NCBI RefSeq assembly: GCF_004365705.1 | Contig: NZ_SOBN01000001.1 | Span: forward strand, 4,326,001-4,390,000 | DNA length: 64,000 nucleotides | Direction: 5' to 3' | DNA from: Streptomyces sp. 846.5 | GTDB lineage: Bacteria > Actinomycetota > Actinomycetes > Streptomycetales > Streptomycetaceae | Part shown: piece by piece, positions 8,737-18,185 of the stretch | How the letters are laid out: each line of letters starts with the position of its first letter | Numbering within the stretch: position 1 is the stretch's first letter | Notes under the pieces: generated by a model | Told to the model about the DNA's origin: nothing | Databases searched by the model: none | Seen by the model: only the letters and a program-made list of their open reading frames with translations | Translations under genes and position numbers: made by a program

Positions 8737-8775
8737 TCCATGGGGTGCGGGCTGGTCAACGGGGGTGACGGGGTG

Positions 8776-10404
8776 TCACCAGCCGCAGGTGGTGCCGGCT
8801 TCGCGTTCGATGGTGAGGTGGTCGAAGGCGGTGCCGGTCTCGGTCAGGGCGGTCAGCTTCAGCTGTGCGGTGCCGCCCTTCGGGGCCGGGACCACGTCGA
8901 CGCGGAGGAACGAGTAGCCGGTGTAGCGGACCCGGGACCAGTCGATGGTCTCCGCGACCTTCACCGCGCCCTTCTCCCAGTGGTAGGTGACCAACTCGTC
9001 CACCCGGTTCTCGTGGCCCTCGTAGGTGTCCGGGTAGTCGAAGCTGTACAGGCTGCGTCCGGCGGCGCCGGCTGTCACGTACACCACGCCGTCCTTGGCC
9101 GGCTGGACGCTGGAACCGCTGGGGGCGGCCTTGGACGCCTTGCCGCCGAGGATCGCGTCGGTGCGCTCGTAGACGTGGTTGTGGCCGTTGATCACCAGGT
9201 CGACCCGGTACTGCTCGAACAGCGGCACCCAGGCGTCGCGCACGCCGCCCTCGGAGGCGTGCTGGTGGGTGGTGGAGAAGGCGCAGTGGTGGAAGAAGAC
9301 GACGATGAAGTCGACCTCCGCGTTCTGCCGGAACTCGCGCAGCCGCCGCTCCAGCCAGGTGGTCTGCTTCCCGCCGGTGATGCCGAGGTTCGCCGGGATC
9401 TCGTTGGAGACGTCGTTGGCGTCGAGGGAGATCACGCCGACGTTGCCGTAGCGGAAGGAGTAGACGCCGCTGTCCTTGGTCGGGCCGTTCTCCGGAAGAG
9501 AGAAACGGGCCTCCTCGCCGCCGTAGCCGGTGGGCGAGTACCAGGCCTCCATGTCGTGGTTGCCGTAGGCCACCATCCACGGGATCTTCGACGCCACGCT
9601 CTCGGTCTGGGCGAGGAAGCTGTCCCAGGTCGTCGGGTTGTAGGCGACGTCGTCGCTCTCCAGGCCCTGGCCGTAGGGGTCGGCGTAGCAGATGTCACCG
9701 GCGTGCAGGTGGAACGCCGGGTTCTGGGCGAGGATCACATTGTCGTTGGCCAGCGCATGGGCGCTGACGCCCTGGTCGCCGAAGGCGGTGAAGGTGAAGG
9801 CGTCGTGCGTCCCGCTGCCCCCACCGCGGCGCGGGTTCGGGGCGGTGGTGAAGGTGGAGAGCGTGGCGGCGTGCGCGGGGTCGGCCGGGTCGAAGCCGGT
9901 GTGGCCCACGCCGTAGTAGTAGGTGGTGCCGGGCTGCAGGTGGTCCAGGGACACATGCAGGTAGTACTGGTCCAGCGCGGCGGAGGCGGAGGTCAGCGCG
10001 GGGGTGTGCAGGTCGCGCAGTTCGGCCGGGATGCGCTGGCCCAGCTCGTGCGGGTGGCGGCCGAAGCGCAGGAAGGGCTTCTGGACGGCGGCCGGGACCT
10101 GCCAGGACACCCGGAACTGGGTGCTCGGGTCGGCGCCGAAGGCCAGGTGGCGGCCGACCGGTGCGACCAGGGAGCCGTCGATCCCGTCGGTGGCGGAACG
10201 GGTCACCAGGTCGGGCCCGGCGGCGAAGGCGGGGGAGCCGAGCACGCCCACAGCCGTGAGGGCGCCGGTGGTCGCCGCGCCCGCGCGCAGGATGCCCCGT
10301 CTGGAGAAGCGGCGGGAGAACTGACGGCGCAGATAGTCATGCTGCTCGGCCATGCTCATGTGCTCGGCGAGGTGGTCGGGAACGCCCATCCGTGGAATGT
10401 CCAT
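8776..10404 (-). CDS. Tat-exported purple acid phosphatase family metallophosphoesterase
   Basis: A 542-residue secreted enzyme. The N-terminus (MDIPRMGVPDHLAEHMSM...) leads into a long Tat signal, SRRGILRAGAATTGALTAVGVLGSPAFA. It is followed by a fibronectin-like purple-acid-phosphatase N-domain and the metallophosphoesterase domain. Metal-site motifs are GDICYAD (about residue 236), YGNHD (about 280), FHHCAF and NGHNHVYER (about 405), all typical of the dinuclear PAP centre. It probably releases phosphate from organic esters outside the cell, which suggests phosphate-starvation control, but I did not identify a PHO box. ATG at 10452 and GTG at 10458 are alternative starts without ribosome binding sites. 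Confidence 0.87.
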   Translation of the reverse strand: MDIPRMGVPDHLAEHMSMAEQHDYLRRQFSRRFSRRGILRAGAATTGALTAVGVLGSPAFAAGPDLVTRSATDGIDGSLVAPVGRHLAFGADPSTQFRVSWQVPAAVQKPFLRFGRHPHELGQRIPAELRDLHTPALTSASAALDQYYLHVSLDHLQPGTTYYYGVGHTGFDPADPAHAATLSTFTTAPNPRRGGGSGTHDAFTFTAFGDQGVSAHALANDNVILAQNPAFHLHAGDICYADPYGQGLESDDVAYNPTTWDSFLAQTESVASKIPWMVAYGNHDMEAWYSPTGYGGEEARFSLPENGPTKDSGVYSFRYGNVGVISLDANDVSNEIPANLGITGGKQTTWLERRLREFRQNAEVDFIVVFFHHCAFSTTHQHASEGGVRDAWVPLFEQYRVDLVINGHNHVYERTDAILGGKASKAAPSGSSVQPAKDGVVYVTAGAAGRSLYSFDYPDTYEGHENRVDELVTYHWEKGAVKVAETIDWSRVRYTGYSFLRVDVVPAPKGGTAQLKLTALTETGTAFDHLTIEREAGTTCGW

Positions 10405-10741
10405 GGGGCCGGACTCTGGCAGCGCGAGGTGACGTGGAGGGGGCGCCTGCATGAACACCGAACAGCGATGGCCTGCGAGTCCAACTGGCCTTCAGGGCAA
10501 GGCATATGAAAGCCATAGCGAGGTCACAGGTAGCTTCGGGCCGCCACTCGGCGGGCCCGGTGCACCCGGCGCTCCAGGGACTGCGCGAGCGCGTTCCGAG
10601 TGTCCCGGAGGCCCATCGGCCAGACCCGCCCCAGCGACCTCCTCCGGCCCGGGAATGGTGCCCAAAAACGGCTGTGACCAGGCGTAACGCATTCGTTTCC
10701 GTCTCTTCCACCTTCACGTTTTCGGTGCGACTGTCGCGCTC
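10405..10741. other. Intergenic region, no gene seen
   Basis: A divergent promoter region between the phosphatase and GH5 genes. No frame looks coding. The final 90 bases are relatively AT-rich (gtaacgcattcgtttccgtc and following) and probably hold the GH5 promoter. No clear operator was recognised. Confidence 0.4.
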
Positions 10742-12760
10742 ATGGCATCCATCCCACCCTCGCCCGTCCCCTCCTCCTCCCTCCCGTCCCCGCCCGCGTC
10801 TTCCCCGCCCGCGTCGTCGCGGCGCCGGCGTCGGCGCGGGGCCGCTGCCGCGACCGCGCTGGCCCTCGCCGCGGCCATGCTGACCGGAGGTCAGCTCAGC
10901 GGCGCCACCCGGAGTGCCGCCGCCTCCGCAGCCCTCTGGTTCGACACCACCACCGCCGACCAGGTGGTCGTCGCCACCGACGCCTCCGGCGCCCCGGTGC
11001 TCCGCGACGGCTACGGACGCGAGGTGGTGCTGCGCGGATTCAACGTCTCCGGTGAGTCCAAGCTCGCCGAGAACGGCTACCTCCCCTTCGCCTCCCGCGC
11101 CGACGCCGACATCGCGGCGGCCGCGATGCGCAAGCTCACCGGTGCGGACCTGATCCGGCTGGTGGTGTCCTGGGCCGGCGCCGAACCCACCCCGGCCGGG
11201 GTCGACACCGGCTACCTCAGCGCCCTCACCAACCAGATCCAGGCCTTCACCTCACGCGGCATCAGGGTCCTCATCGACTACCACCAGGACCTCTACTCCC
11301 GCGCGCTGTTCAACCAGGGCAGCTGGTACACCGGCGACGGCGCGCCGGCCTGGCTGATCGCGGCCGGCGGCTACCCGCAGGAGTCCTGCGGGATCTGCGT
11401 CAGTTGGGGCCAGAACTACCTCAGCAACGCCGCGGTCACCGAGGCGCTGCACGACTTCTGGCACAACCGGACGCTGACCACCTCGGCCGGCGCCGTGGGC
11501 GTGCAGACGGCCTTCCTGAACCAGGCCCAGCAGTCCCTGGACTACCTGCGCCTCCACCTCTCCGCGAGCGACTTCGCGAAGATCGTCGGCGTGGACCCGT
11601 TCAACGAGCCCTCGGCCGGCAGCTACGACTCCGGCCAGACCAGCCTGACCTGGGAGCGGGACCTGCTGTGGCCCTTCTACCAGGCCTTCCGGGCCCGGAT
11701 GGACGCGGCGGGCTGGCAGTCCAAGACGGCCTGGGTCGAGCCGCTGGCCTTCTGGAACGTCAACGTCAACGTCGGCGGCACCTCCCAGCCCGGTGGGTTC
11801 CCGCTGGTGGCCTCGCTGGGCAGCCGCTATGTCTTCAACACCCACTACTACGACGCCAAGGCGCTCAGCGGCATCCTGATGCTCGGCAAGGCCACCGACG
11901 GGCAGTACAGCTCCACCTTCGCGGGATTCCGGCAGCGGGCCGCGGCGCTCAGCAGCCCGCTCGCCGTCACCGAGTTCGGGTACCCGGTCACCGGCTACAC
12001 CTCCGACAAGGGGCCGAGCGTGGAGAAGGCGACCTACCAGGCGCTGGACTCCACGGCCACCGGCGCCGCCTGGTGGAGCGCCGCAGCCGCCGGGGCGTCC
12101 ACCGGCACCGTGGTCTCCGGCACCCAGTGGCAGTGGGACATCTACAGCGGTCAGCACCACGAACTGATGAACGACAATCCCAGCAAGGTGCAGACCAGCG
12201 GCGACGCCTGGAACGGCGAGGACTTCTCCGCGGTGCTGCAGGGGACCTCCGGCGTGGCCCTGCGGGTGGACCAGCGCGTGGTCGACCGGGTCTACCCGCG
12301 CGCCGTCGCCGGCGACGCGATCGCCTTCACCTACGAGGACCTCTCCCGGGACGGCAGCACCACGATGCGCTGGAACACCGTCCCGAGCACGCTGCCGAAC
12401 GTCGCCGCGCTGCTCGCCGGCGGCGGTCCGTACGCGGTGCTGACCTGGCGCTCCGGCGGCACCGGCGCCCCGACCGAACTCCACCTGCCCCAGGCCTTCG
12501 ACCCGGCCACCACCACGGTGGTCTCCGACCTCGGAACCCTCCGCGGCCTCCCCGCCTACACCGCCACCGGCCAGGTCGCCGACCACCCCGTCGCGTTCGC
12601 CCCCGACGAGGCCGGCGACGGGTCCAGCCGCCTGCTGCTCTCCAGCAGTTCCGCGGCCGGCACCCTCCACTACGCCCTGATCGCCGCGTCGGCCCCCGAC
12701 TCGGCGACCCAACGCACCGCCGCCGCCCAGGAACTGGCCACCTGGTCCGGCACCGGCTGA
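10742..12760 (+). CDS. Secreted glycoside hydrolase family 5 (endoglycoceramidase-like)
   Basis: A 672-residue secreted enzyme. A proline/serine-rich N-terminus with an arginine cluster is followed by a hydrophobic signal (AAATALALAAAMLTGG). The GH5 barrel starts at VVLRGFNVSGESK. DPFNEP carries the acid/base Glu289 and VTEFGYP the nucleophile Glu411, the arrangement of endoglycosylceramidases. A C-terminal beta-domain (about residues 500-672) follows, as in EGCase II. It probably cleaves glycolipids or beta-glucosides outside the cell. The true start could lie slightly downstream, since the first 30 residues are low-complexity. Transcribed alone. Confidence 0.8.
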   Translation: MASIPPSPVPSSSLPSPPASSPPASSRRRRRRGAAAATALALAAAMLTGGQLSGATRSAAASAALWFDTTTADQVVVATDASGAPVLRDGYGREVVLRGFNVSGESKLAENGYLPFASRADADIAAAAMRKLTGADLIRLVVSWAGAEPTPAGVDTGYLSALTNQIQAFTSRGIRVLIDYHQDLYSRALFNQGSWYTGDGAPAWLIAAGGYPQESCGICVSWGQNYLSNAAVTEALHDFWHNRTLTTSAGAVGVQTAFLNQAQQSLDYLRLHLSASDFAKIVGVDPFNEPSAGSYDSGQTSLTWERDLLWPFYQAFRARMDAAGWQSKTAWVEPLAFWNVNVNVGGTSQPGGFPLVASLGSRYVFNTHYYDAKALSGILMLGKATDGQYSSTFAGFRQRAAALSSPLAVTEFGYPVTGYTSDKGPSVEKATYQALDSTATGAAWWSAAAAGASTGTVVSGTQWQWDIYSGQHHELMNDNPSKVQTSGDAWNGEDFSAVLQGTSGVALRVDQRVVDRVYPRAVAGDAIAFTYEDLSRDGSTTMRWNTVPSTLPNVAALLAGGGPYAVLTWRSGGTGAPTELHLPQAFDPATTTVVSDLGTLRGLPAYTATGQVADHPVAFAPDEAGDGSSRLLLSSSSAAGTLHYALIAASAPDSATQRTAAAQELATWSGTG

Positions 12761-12788
12761 GCCCCGCCGGACCCGGACACCGCCCTGC

Positions 12789-13421
12789 TCAGGGGGCGAC
12801 GGGCCGGTGGATGAACCCGGTCAGCGGCGCGAGAACCTTCCAGCCGAGCGTCTCGTAGAGCGCTCGGCCCTGGGTGGACGCGCCGAGGATGCCGGTGGTC
12901 ACACCGTTCTCGACGGCGGCGTTGGTGAGCGTGCCCATCACGGCCGTCCCGAGGCCGAGGCGCTGGTGGGCCTCCTCGGTGACGATCTGGTCGAACACGC
13001 ATGAGGCAGCTGTCAGGCCGATCTGACCGCGTGCGGCGAGCCCGCCGTCGGAGGCCAGGATGCGCACGTAGGTGACACCGTCCGTCGTCTCCACGGTGGC
13101 CGAGTACCCGTCAGGCGTACGGGCCGCTGACGGGCGCAGCTCCACGCTCATCAGGAAGCCGGGGCTGTCCGGCTTCCACTCGGACGAGAACCAGGGCCGC
13201 ATGACCTCCGGTTCGAGAAAGGCCTTGATCCAGGTGGCCGGCTCGGTGGTCGCGTCGACGAGCGCGCGGATGGTCTCGACGTCGGCGTCGAGCAGCACAT
13301 GGCGGACCGCCTGGGCCGGCAGCCCGACCGCGATGCTCAGCCCCCACGGCGCGTCCACCGGTCTCGGCGTCCGCCGCGAGACGGTCCATCCCTCGACCCA
13401 CGAGCGCGCGATCTCCAGCAT
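12789..13421 (-). CDS. GNAT family acetyltransferase
   Basis: A 210-residue protein with a C-terminal GNAT fold. The acetyl-CoA binding segment is VTEEAHQRLGLGTAVMGTLTNAAVENG (Q/R-x-x-G-x-G/A type), followed by ALYETLGWK. The N-terminal 90 residues are family-specific and may shape substrate choice. The ATG at 13421 follows a cggagggc ribosome binding site, so the in-frame extension upstream is not used. The substrate is unknown. The gene is convergent with the GH5 gene, only 28 bases apart. Confidence 0.8.
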   Translation of the reverse strand: MLEIARSWVEGWTVSRRTPRPVDAPWGLSIAVGLPAQAVRHVLLDADVETIRALVDATTEPATWIKAFLEPEVMRPWFSSEWKPDSPGFLMSVELRPSAARTPDGYSATVETTDGVTYVRILASDGGLAARGQIGLTAASCVFDQIVTEEAHQRLGLGTAVMGTLTNAAVENGVTTGILGASTQGRALYETLGWKVLAPLTGFIHRPVAP

Positions 13422-13677
13422 CCGAACAGCCCTCCGAGTAATGGTTGAGTACCAGACTCGGATATTACACATGCCCGTCATCGGCAGTAAGCGGATTTCA
13501 GGAACGACCCCCGCGCATCAGCGTGTTCAGCTCCTGGCAGGCGAGGGCAATCGTTCAACTTCCCCAGAAACACCTGGCGTTCCAGCTGTACGATTCCGCT
13601 GCCGTGGAGGTCAGGACTGCGCCGCCCACCGGAAATGCCCGTCTGGCGGACGGTCACATCAAGGGGAGAAGGCTCTG

Positions 13678-14283
13678 ATGTTCAAGCGCACAAGACTGCG
13701 AATAGTTGCCGCCATAGCTGGTGCCGTGATCGCGTCCGCTATGCAGATCACACCGGCCAGTGCCGCGACCGGTGTTGACGGCTTCACGATCCTCTACGCC
13801 TCGGTCGGCGGTGGCGCCCATCATTGCGAAGAGATCGGAAGCGACCCGTACGGCAACCAGGCCATCGTCTGCGCGGATCTGTACACCCAACCGGCCCAGG
13901 ACAGCCAGGGCAATGCGACCTACCCGTATCACGCCTGGGCCGTGGCCGAGGCCTACTGCCAGAACAGCTCCGGGGTAGTAGTGCAGTGCGCCAACATCAC
14001 TGTTGGGGCGGACCTTGCGAACGCAGCGAACGGAATCTACGCCACCCAGTACTCGGTGTGTGGCCATGCGAACGGTGCTTGCCCCGTGGCTCGGGTGTAC
14101 GCCGTGACCAGCGACGAGATGTACTCCACGTCGTTGAACTGTTCCAGCGAGCCCAACTCATCGTTCGACGCGTGGGGGATAGTGGCGGCCGGCGGCACGA
14201 CAGTCATCGAGCTTCCCCAATCCGACAAGAACGTCACCCTGGGCAGCAACTTTTCCACAGGGCACTACTACATCTGCATGTGA
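13678..14283 (+). CDS. Secreted cysteine-containing protein, unknown function
   Basis: A 201-residue protein with a clear Sec signal peptide (MFKRTRLRIVAAIAGAVIASAMQITPASAA). The mature part contains eight cysteines that may form disulfides (HHCEEIG, AIVCADL, AYCQNSS, VQCANIT, SVCGHANGACPV, LNCSS, YYICM). No catalytic signature is recognised. The fold may be a small all-beta extracellular module. The start follows a strong aaggggagaagg ribosome binding site. It is followed by a stem-loop terminator and a tRNA gene on the other strand. Confidence 0.75.
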   Translation: MFKRTRLRIVAAIAGAVIASAMQITPASAATGVDGFTILYASVGGGAHHCEEIGSDPYGNQAIVCADLYTQPAQDSQGNATYPYHAWAVAEAYCQNSSGVVVQCANITVGADLANAANGIYATQYSVCGHANGACPVARVYAVTSDEMYSTSLNCSSEPNSSFDAWGIVAAGGTTVIELPQSDKNVTLGSNFSTGHYYICM

Positions 14284-14346
14284 CGGTTGGCTGGCCGGCG
14301 GGCTCGTCTGGGAGGTGGCCGAGGAGACGAAGACCAGTGACGAACG

Positions 14347-14374
14347 AAGCCCCGTCCGGACCCGGACGGGGCTT
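14347..14374. terminator. Bidirectional terminator between secreted-protein gene and tRNA-Ser
   Basis: A 12-bp stem (aagccccgtccg / cggacggggctt) with a 4-base loop, followed on the plus strand by tcgtttgt. It serves the plus-strand gene and the minus-strand tRNA. Confidence 0.7.
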
Positions 14375-14393
14375 TCGTTTGTCCTGCTCAGAG

Positions 14394-14480
14394 CGGTAGC
14401 GGTGGGATTCGAACCCACGGTGAAGTTGCCCCCACACACGCTTTCGAGGCGTGCTCCTTTGGCCGCTCGGACACGCTACC
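14394..14480 (-). tRNA. tRNA-Ser (anticodon CGA)
   Basis: An 87-nt tRNA with a class II variable arm. The acceptor stem pairs GGTAGCG with CGCTACC and the discriminator is G. The anticodon loop CTCGAAA sits in a CACGC/GCGTG stem and gives anticodon CGA, which reads UCG. The long variable arm and the T-loop GTTCGAATC are intact. CCA is not encoded. It lies just downstream of tadA in the same direction. Confidence 0.93.
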
Positions 14481-14513
14481 GTGGGACAGCCTACCGGACG
14501 TGGGGCAGTGCTC

Positions 14514-15038
14514 CTAAACGGATTCGGGTGGTGGGGCCGGGGTGCGGTGGGGGTCGAAGAAGGCGGTCAGGGCGGCGGCGCAGTCCGGGGCCAGGACGCC
14601 GGGGACGACTTCGGGGCGGTGGTTGAGGCGGCGGTCGCGGATCACGTCCCAGAGCGAGCCGGCCGCGCCGGCCTTGTCGTCCCAGGCGCCGTAGACGACG
14701 CGGGCGAGGCGGGAGAGGACGATCGCGCCCGCGCACATGGTGCAGGGCTCCAGGGTGACGACCAGGGTGCAGCCGGTCAGCCGCCATTCGCCGACGGCCT
14801 TCGCCGCCTCGCGGACGGCGAGGATCTCGGCGTGGGCGGTGGGGTCGCCGACGGCCTCGCGTTCGTTGTGGCCGCGCCCGATGATTGCGCCGGCGCGGTC
14901 CAGCACGATCGCGCCGACCGGGACGTCGCCGCTGCGCAGGGCGAGCTCGGCCTCGGCCAGGGCGAGCCGCATGGCGGGCGCCCAGGGGTCGCGGAGCGGG
15001 TCCGGCCGGGGGCCGGTGCGGGGGAAGGCGTGCGGCAT
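14514..15038 (-). CDS. tadA: tRNA-specific adenosine deaminase
   Basis: A 174-residue zinc deaminase that converts adenosine 34 to inosine in tRNA-Arg(ACG). The zinc site is H69-A-E71 with the catalytic Glu71, plus P98-C99-T-M-C102. About 20 disordered residues precede the core; an internal ATG (MRLALAEAE) is an alternative start. It is followed on its strand by tRNA-Ser(CGA) and preceded by the gene of the TadA-associated protein, a conserved actinobacterial order. A function in tRNA maturation is secure from motif and context. Confidence 0.92.
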   Translation of the reverse strand: MPHAFPRTGPRPDPLRDPWAPAMRLALAEAELALRSGDVPVGAIVLDRAGAIIGRGHNEREAVGDPTAHAEILAVREAAKAVGEWRLTGCTLVVTLEPCTMCAGAIVLSRLARVVYGAWDDKAGAAGSLWDVIRDRRLNHRPEVVPGVLAPDCAAALTAFFDPHRTPAPPPESV

Positions 15039-15096
15039 GGCACCCAGTCTCCCGCACCGGACCGGCCAGGACTGGACCGGCCAGGACCCCGGCCGG

Positions 15097-15645
15097 CTAA
15101 CGCACCGCCTCCAGCACGTCGCCCACGCCCAGGGCGTCGGCGATCTCGGTGAGGGCGTCGCCGGGAACGGAGCCCTCGACGCTCATGTCCATCAGCTCCT
15201 TGGCGCCGATGCCGAACTCGATCAGCAGTCCGGCGTCGCCCAGCGGGCCCGTCGGTACGCCGTCGGGGTCGACAGCCGCGTCCTCGTCGTCGTCCTCGTC
15301 CTCCGCCGCGGAGGCGTCCTCGTCCAGATCGACCACCAGGTCGTCCAGATCGCTGTCGGAGTCACGCCCCAGCAGCTCGTCCGTGAGGACGATCTCGCCG
15401 TAGGCGCTGCGCGAGGCGGCGGCCGCGTCGGAGACGAAGATGCGCGGGTCCTCCTCGCCGTCCACCCGGACGACGGCGAACCAGGCGTCCTCCTGTTCGA
15501 TGAAGACCAGAACGGTCTCCTCGTCCTCCGCGGCCTCGCGCGCCAGGTCAGCCAGGTCAGCGAGGGTTTCGACGTCGTCAAGCTCGGTCTCGCTCACGTC
15601 CCACCCGTCCTCGGTGCGAGCGAGCAATGCAGCGAAGTACGCCAC
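15097..15645 (-). CDS. tRNA adenosine deaminase-associated protein
   Basis: A 182-residue acidic protein. The N-terminus VAYFAALLARTEDGWDVSE is the hallmark of the actinobacterial family found beside tadA. The middle carries an acidic low-complexity stretch (EDEDDDEDAAVD). The GTG at 15645 was chosen because it follows gggagag at good spacing and matches the family N-terminus; in-frame upstream codons to 15813 are possible but unlike the family. The molecular role is unknown. The 58-bp spacing and same orientation suggest cotranscription with tadA. Confidence 0.75.
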   Translation of the reverse strand: MAYFAALLARTEDGWDVSETELDDVETLADLADLAREAAEDEETVLVFIEQEDAWFAVVRVDGEEDPRIFVSDAAAASRSAYGEIVLTDELLGRDSDSDLDDLVVDLDEDASAAEDEDDDEDAAVDPDGVPTGPLGDAGLLIEFGIGAKELMDMSVEGSVPGDALTEIADALGVGDVLEAVR

Positions 15646-15852
15646 CAGCGACTCTCCCAGGTCTTGGCCACAGGACCGGACCCGCTCTTCCGCGCGTCCG
15701 GAGTCCAGGGGTCCATGCGAACGCCCCATCGGCATCGTGACAGAAAGCGGGCCGCTCCGGGGAGTGTTCTGCTGTGCGTCTTCGCTGGTCGTGTCGCGCA
15801 CGGGGGGTGGCACTTCGGTGAGTTGCGGTGAGAACGCCCGGCCGATGGGGTG

Positions 15853-16050
15853 TCAGATCCGGAACGTACGCATTCTCACGGCCTGTCGCATACGTTCGGT
15901 CTTGGTGCGTCGCGGGTGCACCCGGGCCTGGAGCTCGCGGGCCTCGGTGAGCTCGCGCAGGAAGGCGGCGCGGCGGCGGCGGCGTTCCGCCGGGGTCTCC
16001 GAACCGGACTGCTCCTCGGGTCCGGCGCTGTCTGCGGGCTGGGCGACCAT
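15853..16050 (-). CDS. Small basic protein, unknown function
   Basis: A 65-residue protein. A short acidic N-terminus (MVAQPADSAGPEEQSGSE) is followed by a highly basic helical region (ERRRRRAAFLRELTEARELQARVHPRRTKTERMRQAVRMRTFRI). The ATG follows aggggcaggc. The basic amphipathic composition could suit nucleic-acid or ribosome association, but this is inference. It is divergent from upp, with 147 bases between the starts. Confidence 0.65.
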   Translation of the reverse strand: MVAQPADSAGPEEQSGSETPAERRRRRAAFLRELTEARELQARVHPRRTKTERMRQAVRMRTFRI

Positions 16051-16197
16051 GCCTGCCCCTCCGATCGGGGTGGTTTCGTCCCTCCCACCTTCCCACGTGG
16101 ACAGCCGGCACACATATTTAGCCAGGCCATGACAGAAATACCCCGGACCTGGGCACGGGATGTCGTGCGCGTGTCCACGCTCGGTTAATGTCGCCTC

Positions 16198-16836
16198 ATG
16201 CGGATTCATGTCCTGGACCACCCCCTGGTGGCGCACAAGCTCTCCACGCTGCGCGACGAGCGCACCGACTCGCCCACCTTCCGCCGTCTCGCGGACGAGC
16301 TGGTGACCCTGCTGGCCTACGAGGCGACCCGGGACGTGCGTACCGAGCCGGTGGAGATCACCACGCCGGTCGCGGTCACCACCGGTACCCGGCTGAGCTA
16401 CCCCCGACCGCTGGTGGTGCCGATCCTGCGGGCGGGTCTGGGCATGCTCGACGGGATGACCCGGCTGCTGCCGACCGCCGAGGTCGGCTTCCTCGGCATG
16501 GTGCGCAACGAGCAGACGCTCGAGGCGTCCACCTATGCGACCCGGATGCCGGACGACCTCTCCGGACGCCAGGTGTACCTGCTGGACCCGATGCTGGCCA
16601 CCGGCGGGACGCTGGTGGCGGCGATCCGGCTGATGATCGAACGCGGCGCGGACGACATCACCGCGATCTGCCTGCTCGCGGCACCGGAGGGGGTGGCTGT
16701 CCTGGAGAAGGAGCTGGTCGGGCTGCCGGTCACGATCGTGACCGGGGCGATCGACGACCACCTCAACGAACAGGGCTACATCGTCCCCGGCCTGGGCGAC
16801 GCGGGTGACCGGCTGTACGGGACCGTGGGGGACTGA
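16198..16836 (+). CDS. upp: Uracil phosphoribosyltransferase
   Basis: A 212-residue type I phosphoribosyltransferase that salvages uracil to UMP using PRPP. It has the N-terminal [20 protein letters not shown], the PRPP loop [12 protein letters not shown] and the uracil-binding [17 protein letters not shown]. Length and ends match the family. ATG start; transcribed alone between a divergent small gene and a convergent membrane protein gene. Confidence 0.95.
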   Translation: MRIHVLDHPLVAHKLSTLRDERTDSPTFRRLADELVTLLAYEATRDVRTEPVEITTPVAVTTGTRLSYPRPLVVPILRAGLGMLDGMTRLLPTAEVGFLGMVRNEQTLEASTYATRMPDDLSGRQVYLLDPMLATGGTLVAAIRLMIERGADDITAICLLAAPEGVAVLEKELVGLPVTIVTGAIDDHLNEQGYIVPGLGDAGDRLYGTVGD

Positions 16837-16865
16837 GGGACCGGGGGACCGGTGGCCGCCTGCTG

Positions 16866-17585
16866 TCAGCAGTGGGCGGCGGTGGCGGACGGGGAGGGCC
16901 GGCTGGCCAGGGCCACGGCCTGGGCGGCCTGGGCCGGGGTGGCCAGCGCGGAGAAGCCGTTGCCGAGGACCAGGTCCACGGTGGTGTCGTTGCGCTTGTC
17001 GGTGACCGGGTGCGAGCCGCTGACCTCGGTGCCGAGCAGCGTCATCATCGCCGCGCCGGCCTTGCCGCCGGTGACCTGGGCGCTGCCGGGGACCTTGTTC
17101 TCCAGCGCGGCCGGGGCGTTCCCGATCTTCCCGATGGTGAAGCCGCGCTTCTTCAGCTCCGCCGCGGTCTGCCCGGCCAGTCCGGCCCGGTTGGTCGCGT
17201 TGTAGACGTTGACCGTGACGGCGGCGGGCTTGGGGACGGCACCGGGGACCAGCGCAGCGAAGGCCGCCGCGACCGGTGATGCCGAGGCGGGGGCGGAGCC
17301 CGAGGGGGCGGCGGAGGCCTTGTCGGCCGATCCCGCCGTGCCTGCCGCTGCGCCTGCCGCCGTGGTGGTGCGGGTGCAGCCCGCCGCGGCGGTCTTCTTG
17401 TGGCCCCCGCCGAAGACGTCGACGAGCTGGACGGTGCCCCAGCTGAGCACGGCCAGCACCACCACCCCGCTGACGCTCTGCACGATGCGTCGGCGCCGGG
17501 TGTTGGGCCGGGCCAGGCGTGGATACGTCGTACCGGTGATCCGGTACTGCTTTCCCTTGAGTCCAGGGGGAGTCAGCATGCTCAC
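16866..17585 (-). CDS. Membrane-anchored LytR C-terminal domain protein
   Basis: A 239-residue protein. The cytoplasmic N-terminus MSMLTPPGLKGKQYRITGTTYPR is characteristic of the streptomycete family. One transmembrane helix (about residues 37-56) is followed by an alanine/serine-rich linker. The extracytoplasmic LytR_C domain (about 120-225) contains VNVYNATNRAGLAGQTAAELKKRGF and VDLVLGNGF. LytR_C domains accompany cell-wall polymer ligases, but no catalytic LCP domain is present here, so a regulatory or scaffolding role is inferred. GTG at 17585 or ATG at 17579 may be the start. Confidence 0.8.
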   Translation of the reverse strand: MSMLTPPGLKGKQYRITGTTYPRLARPNTRRRRIVQSVSGVVVLAVLSWGTVQLVDVFGGGHKKTAAAGCTRTTTAAGAAAGTAGSADKASAAPSGSAPASASPVAAAFAALVPGAVPKPAAVTVNVYNATNRAGLAGQTAAELKKRGFTIGKIGNAPAALENKVPGSAQVTGGKAGAAMMTLLGTEVSGSHPVTDKRNDTTVDLVLGNGFSALATPAQAAQAVALASRPSPSATAAHC

Positions 17586-17737
17586 CGCGGGTGCCCCCTT
17601 GTGCTCCGGGCTCGTCTGGAATGGTCACGCGGCCTGTGTGGCTGCTGTTCTCAGACTAGTGCGGTCGCTCGACTCTGCGTACTAAAGGATCATCATCTGG
17701 CGTATCAGGGCACCCGAAAGGGTGCAACGGCACCCGA

Positions 17738-18034
17738 TCAGTCCATCTCCAGCACGCGTGCGTGCAGGACCTGACGCTGTTGCAGGGCGGCGCGCACGGC
17801 GCGGTGCAGGCCGTCCTCCAGATAGAGGTCGCCCTGCCACTTCACGACATGCGCGAAGAGGTCGCCGTAGAAGGTGGAGTCCTCGGCGAGCAGGGTTTCC
17901 AGGTCGAGCTGCCCCTTGGTGGTGACGAGCTGGTCCAGGCGTACCGGACGTGGGGCCACGTCCGCCCACTGACGGGTACTGACCCGGCCGTGATCCGGGT
18001 AGGGCCGCCCGTTGCCGATGCGCTTGAAGATCAC
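17738..18034 (-). CDS. Conserved small protein, ParB/antitoxin-like
   Basis: A 98-residue protein (MIFKRIGNGRPYPDHGRVSTRQWADVAPRPVRLDQL...) with a segment YLEDGLHRAVRAALQQRQVLHARVL that resembles the G-x-H-R element of ParB-like nuclease domains. Relatives are sometimes labelled VapB-type antitoxins, but no toxin gene lies beside it. It is probably a housekeeping actinobacterial protein of unknown role. It lies 152 bases upstream of the LytR_C gene on the same strand. Confidence 0.65.
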   Translation of the reverse strand: MIFKRIGNGRPYPDHGRVSTRQWADVAPRPVRLDQLVTTKGQLDLETLLAEDSTFYGDLFAHVVKWQGDLYLEDGLHRAVRAALQQRQVLHARVLEMD

Positions 18035-18185
18035 ACGGAGAGCCTACCTGGCCATCGGGGTGCGATGCAGCAGTGATGATGGGGCGTTATCCGGCACCCC
18101 GCTCCCACCTGGGGGTTTGCGGGGGGATTTGGGAAGGTTCCTTGCCCGGGGTCACTCCTGGGAGTGCTGTGGGCCCCGGCGGGCG

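Noticed and set aside
17738..18034. Calling the small ParB-like protein a VapB antitoxin
   Set aside because: No toxin gene adjoins it and no DNA-binding fold typical of VapB is visible; the label would rest on database habit only.
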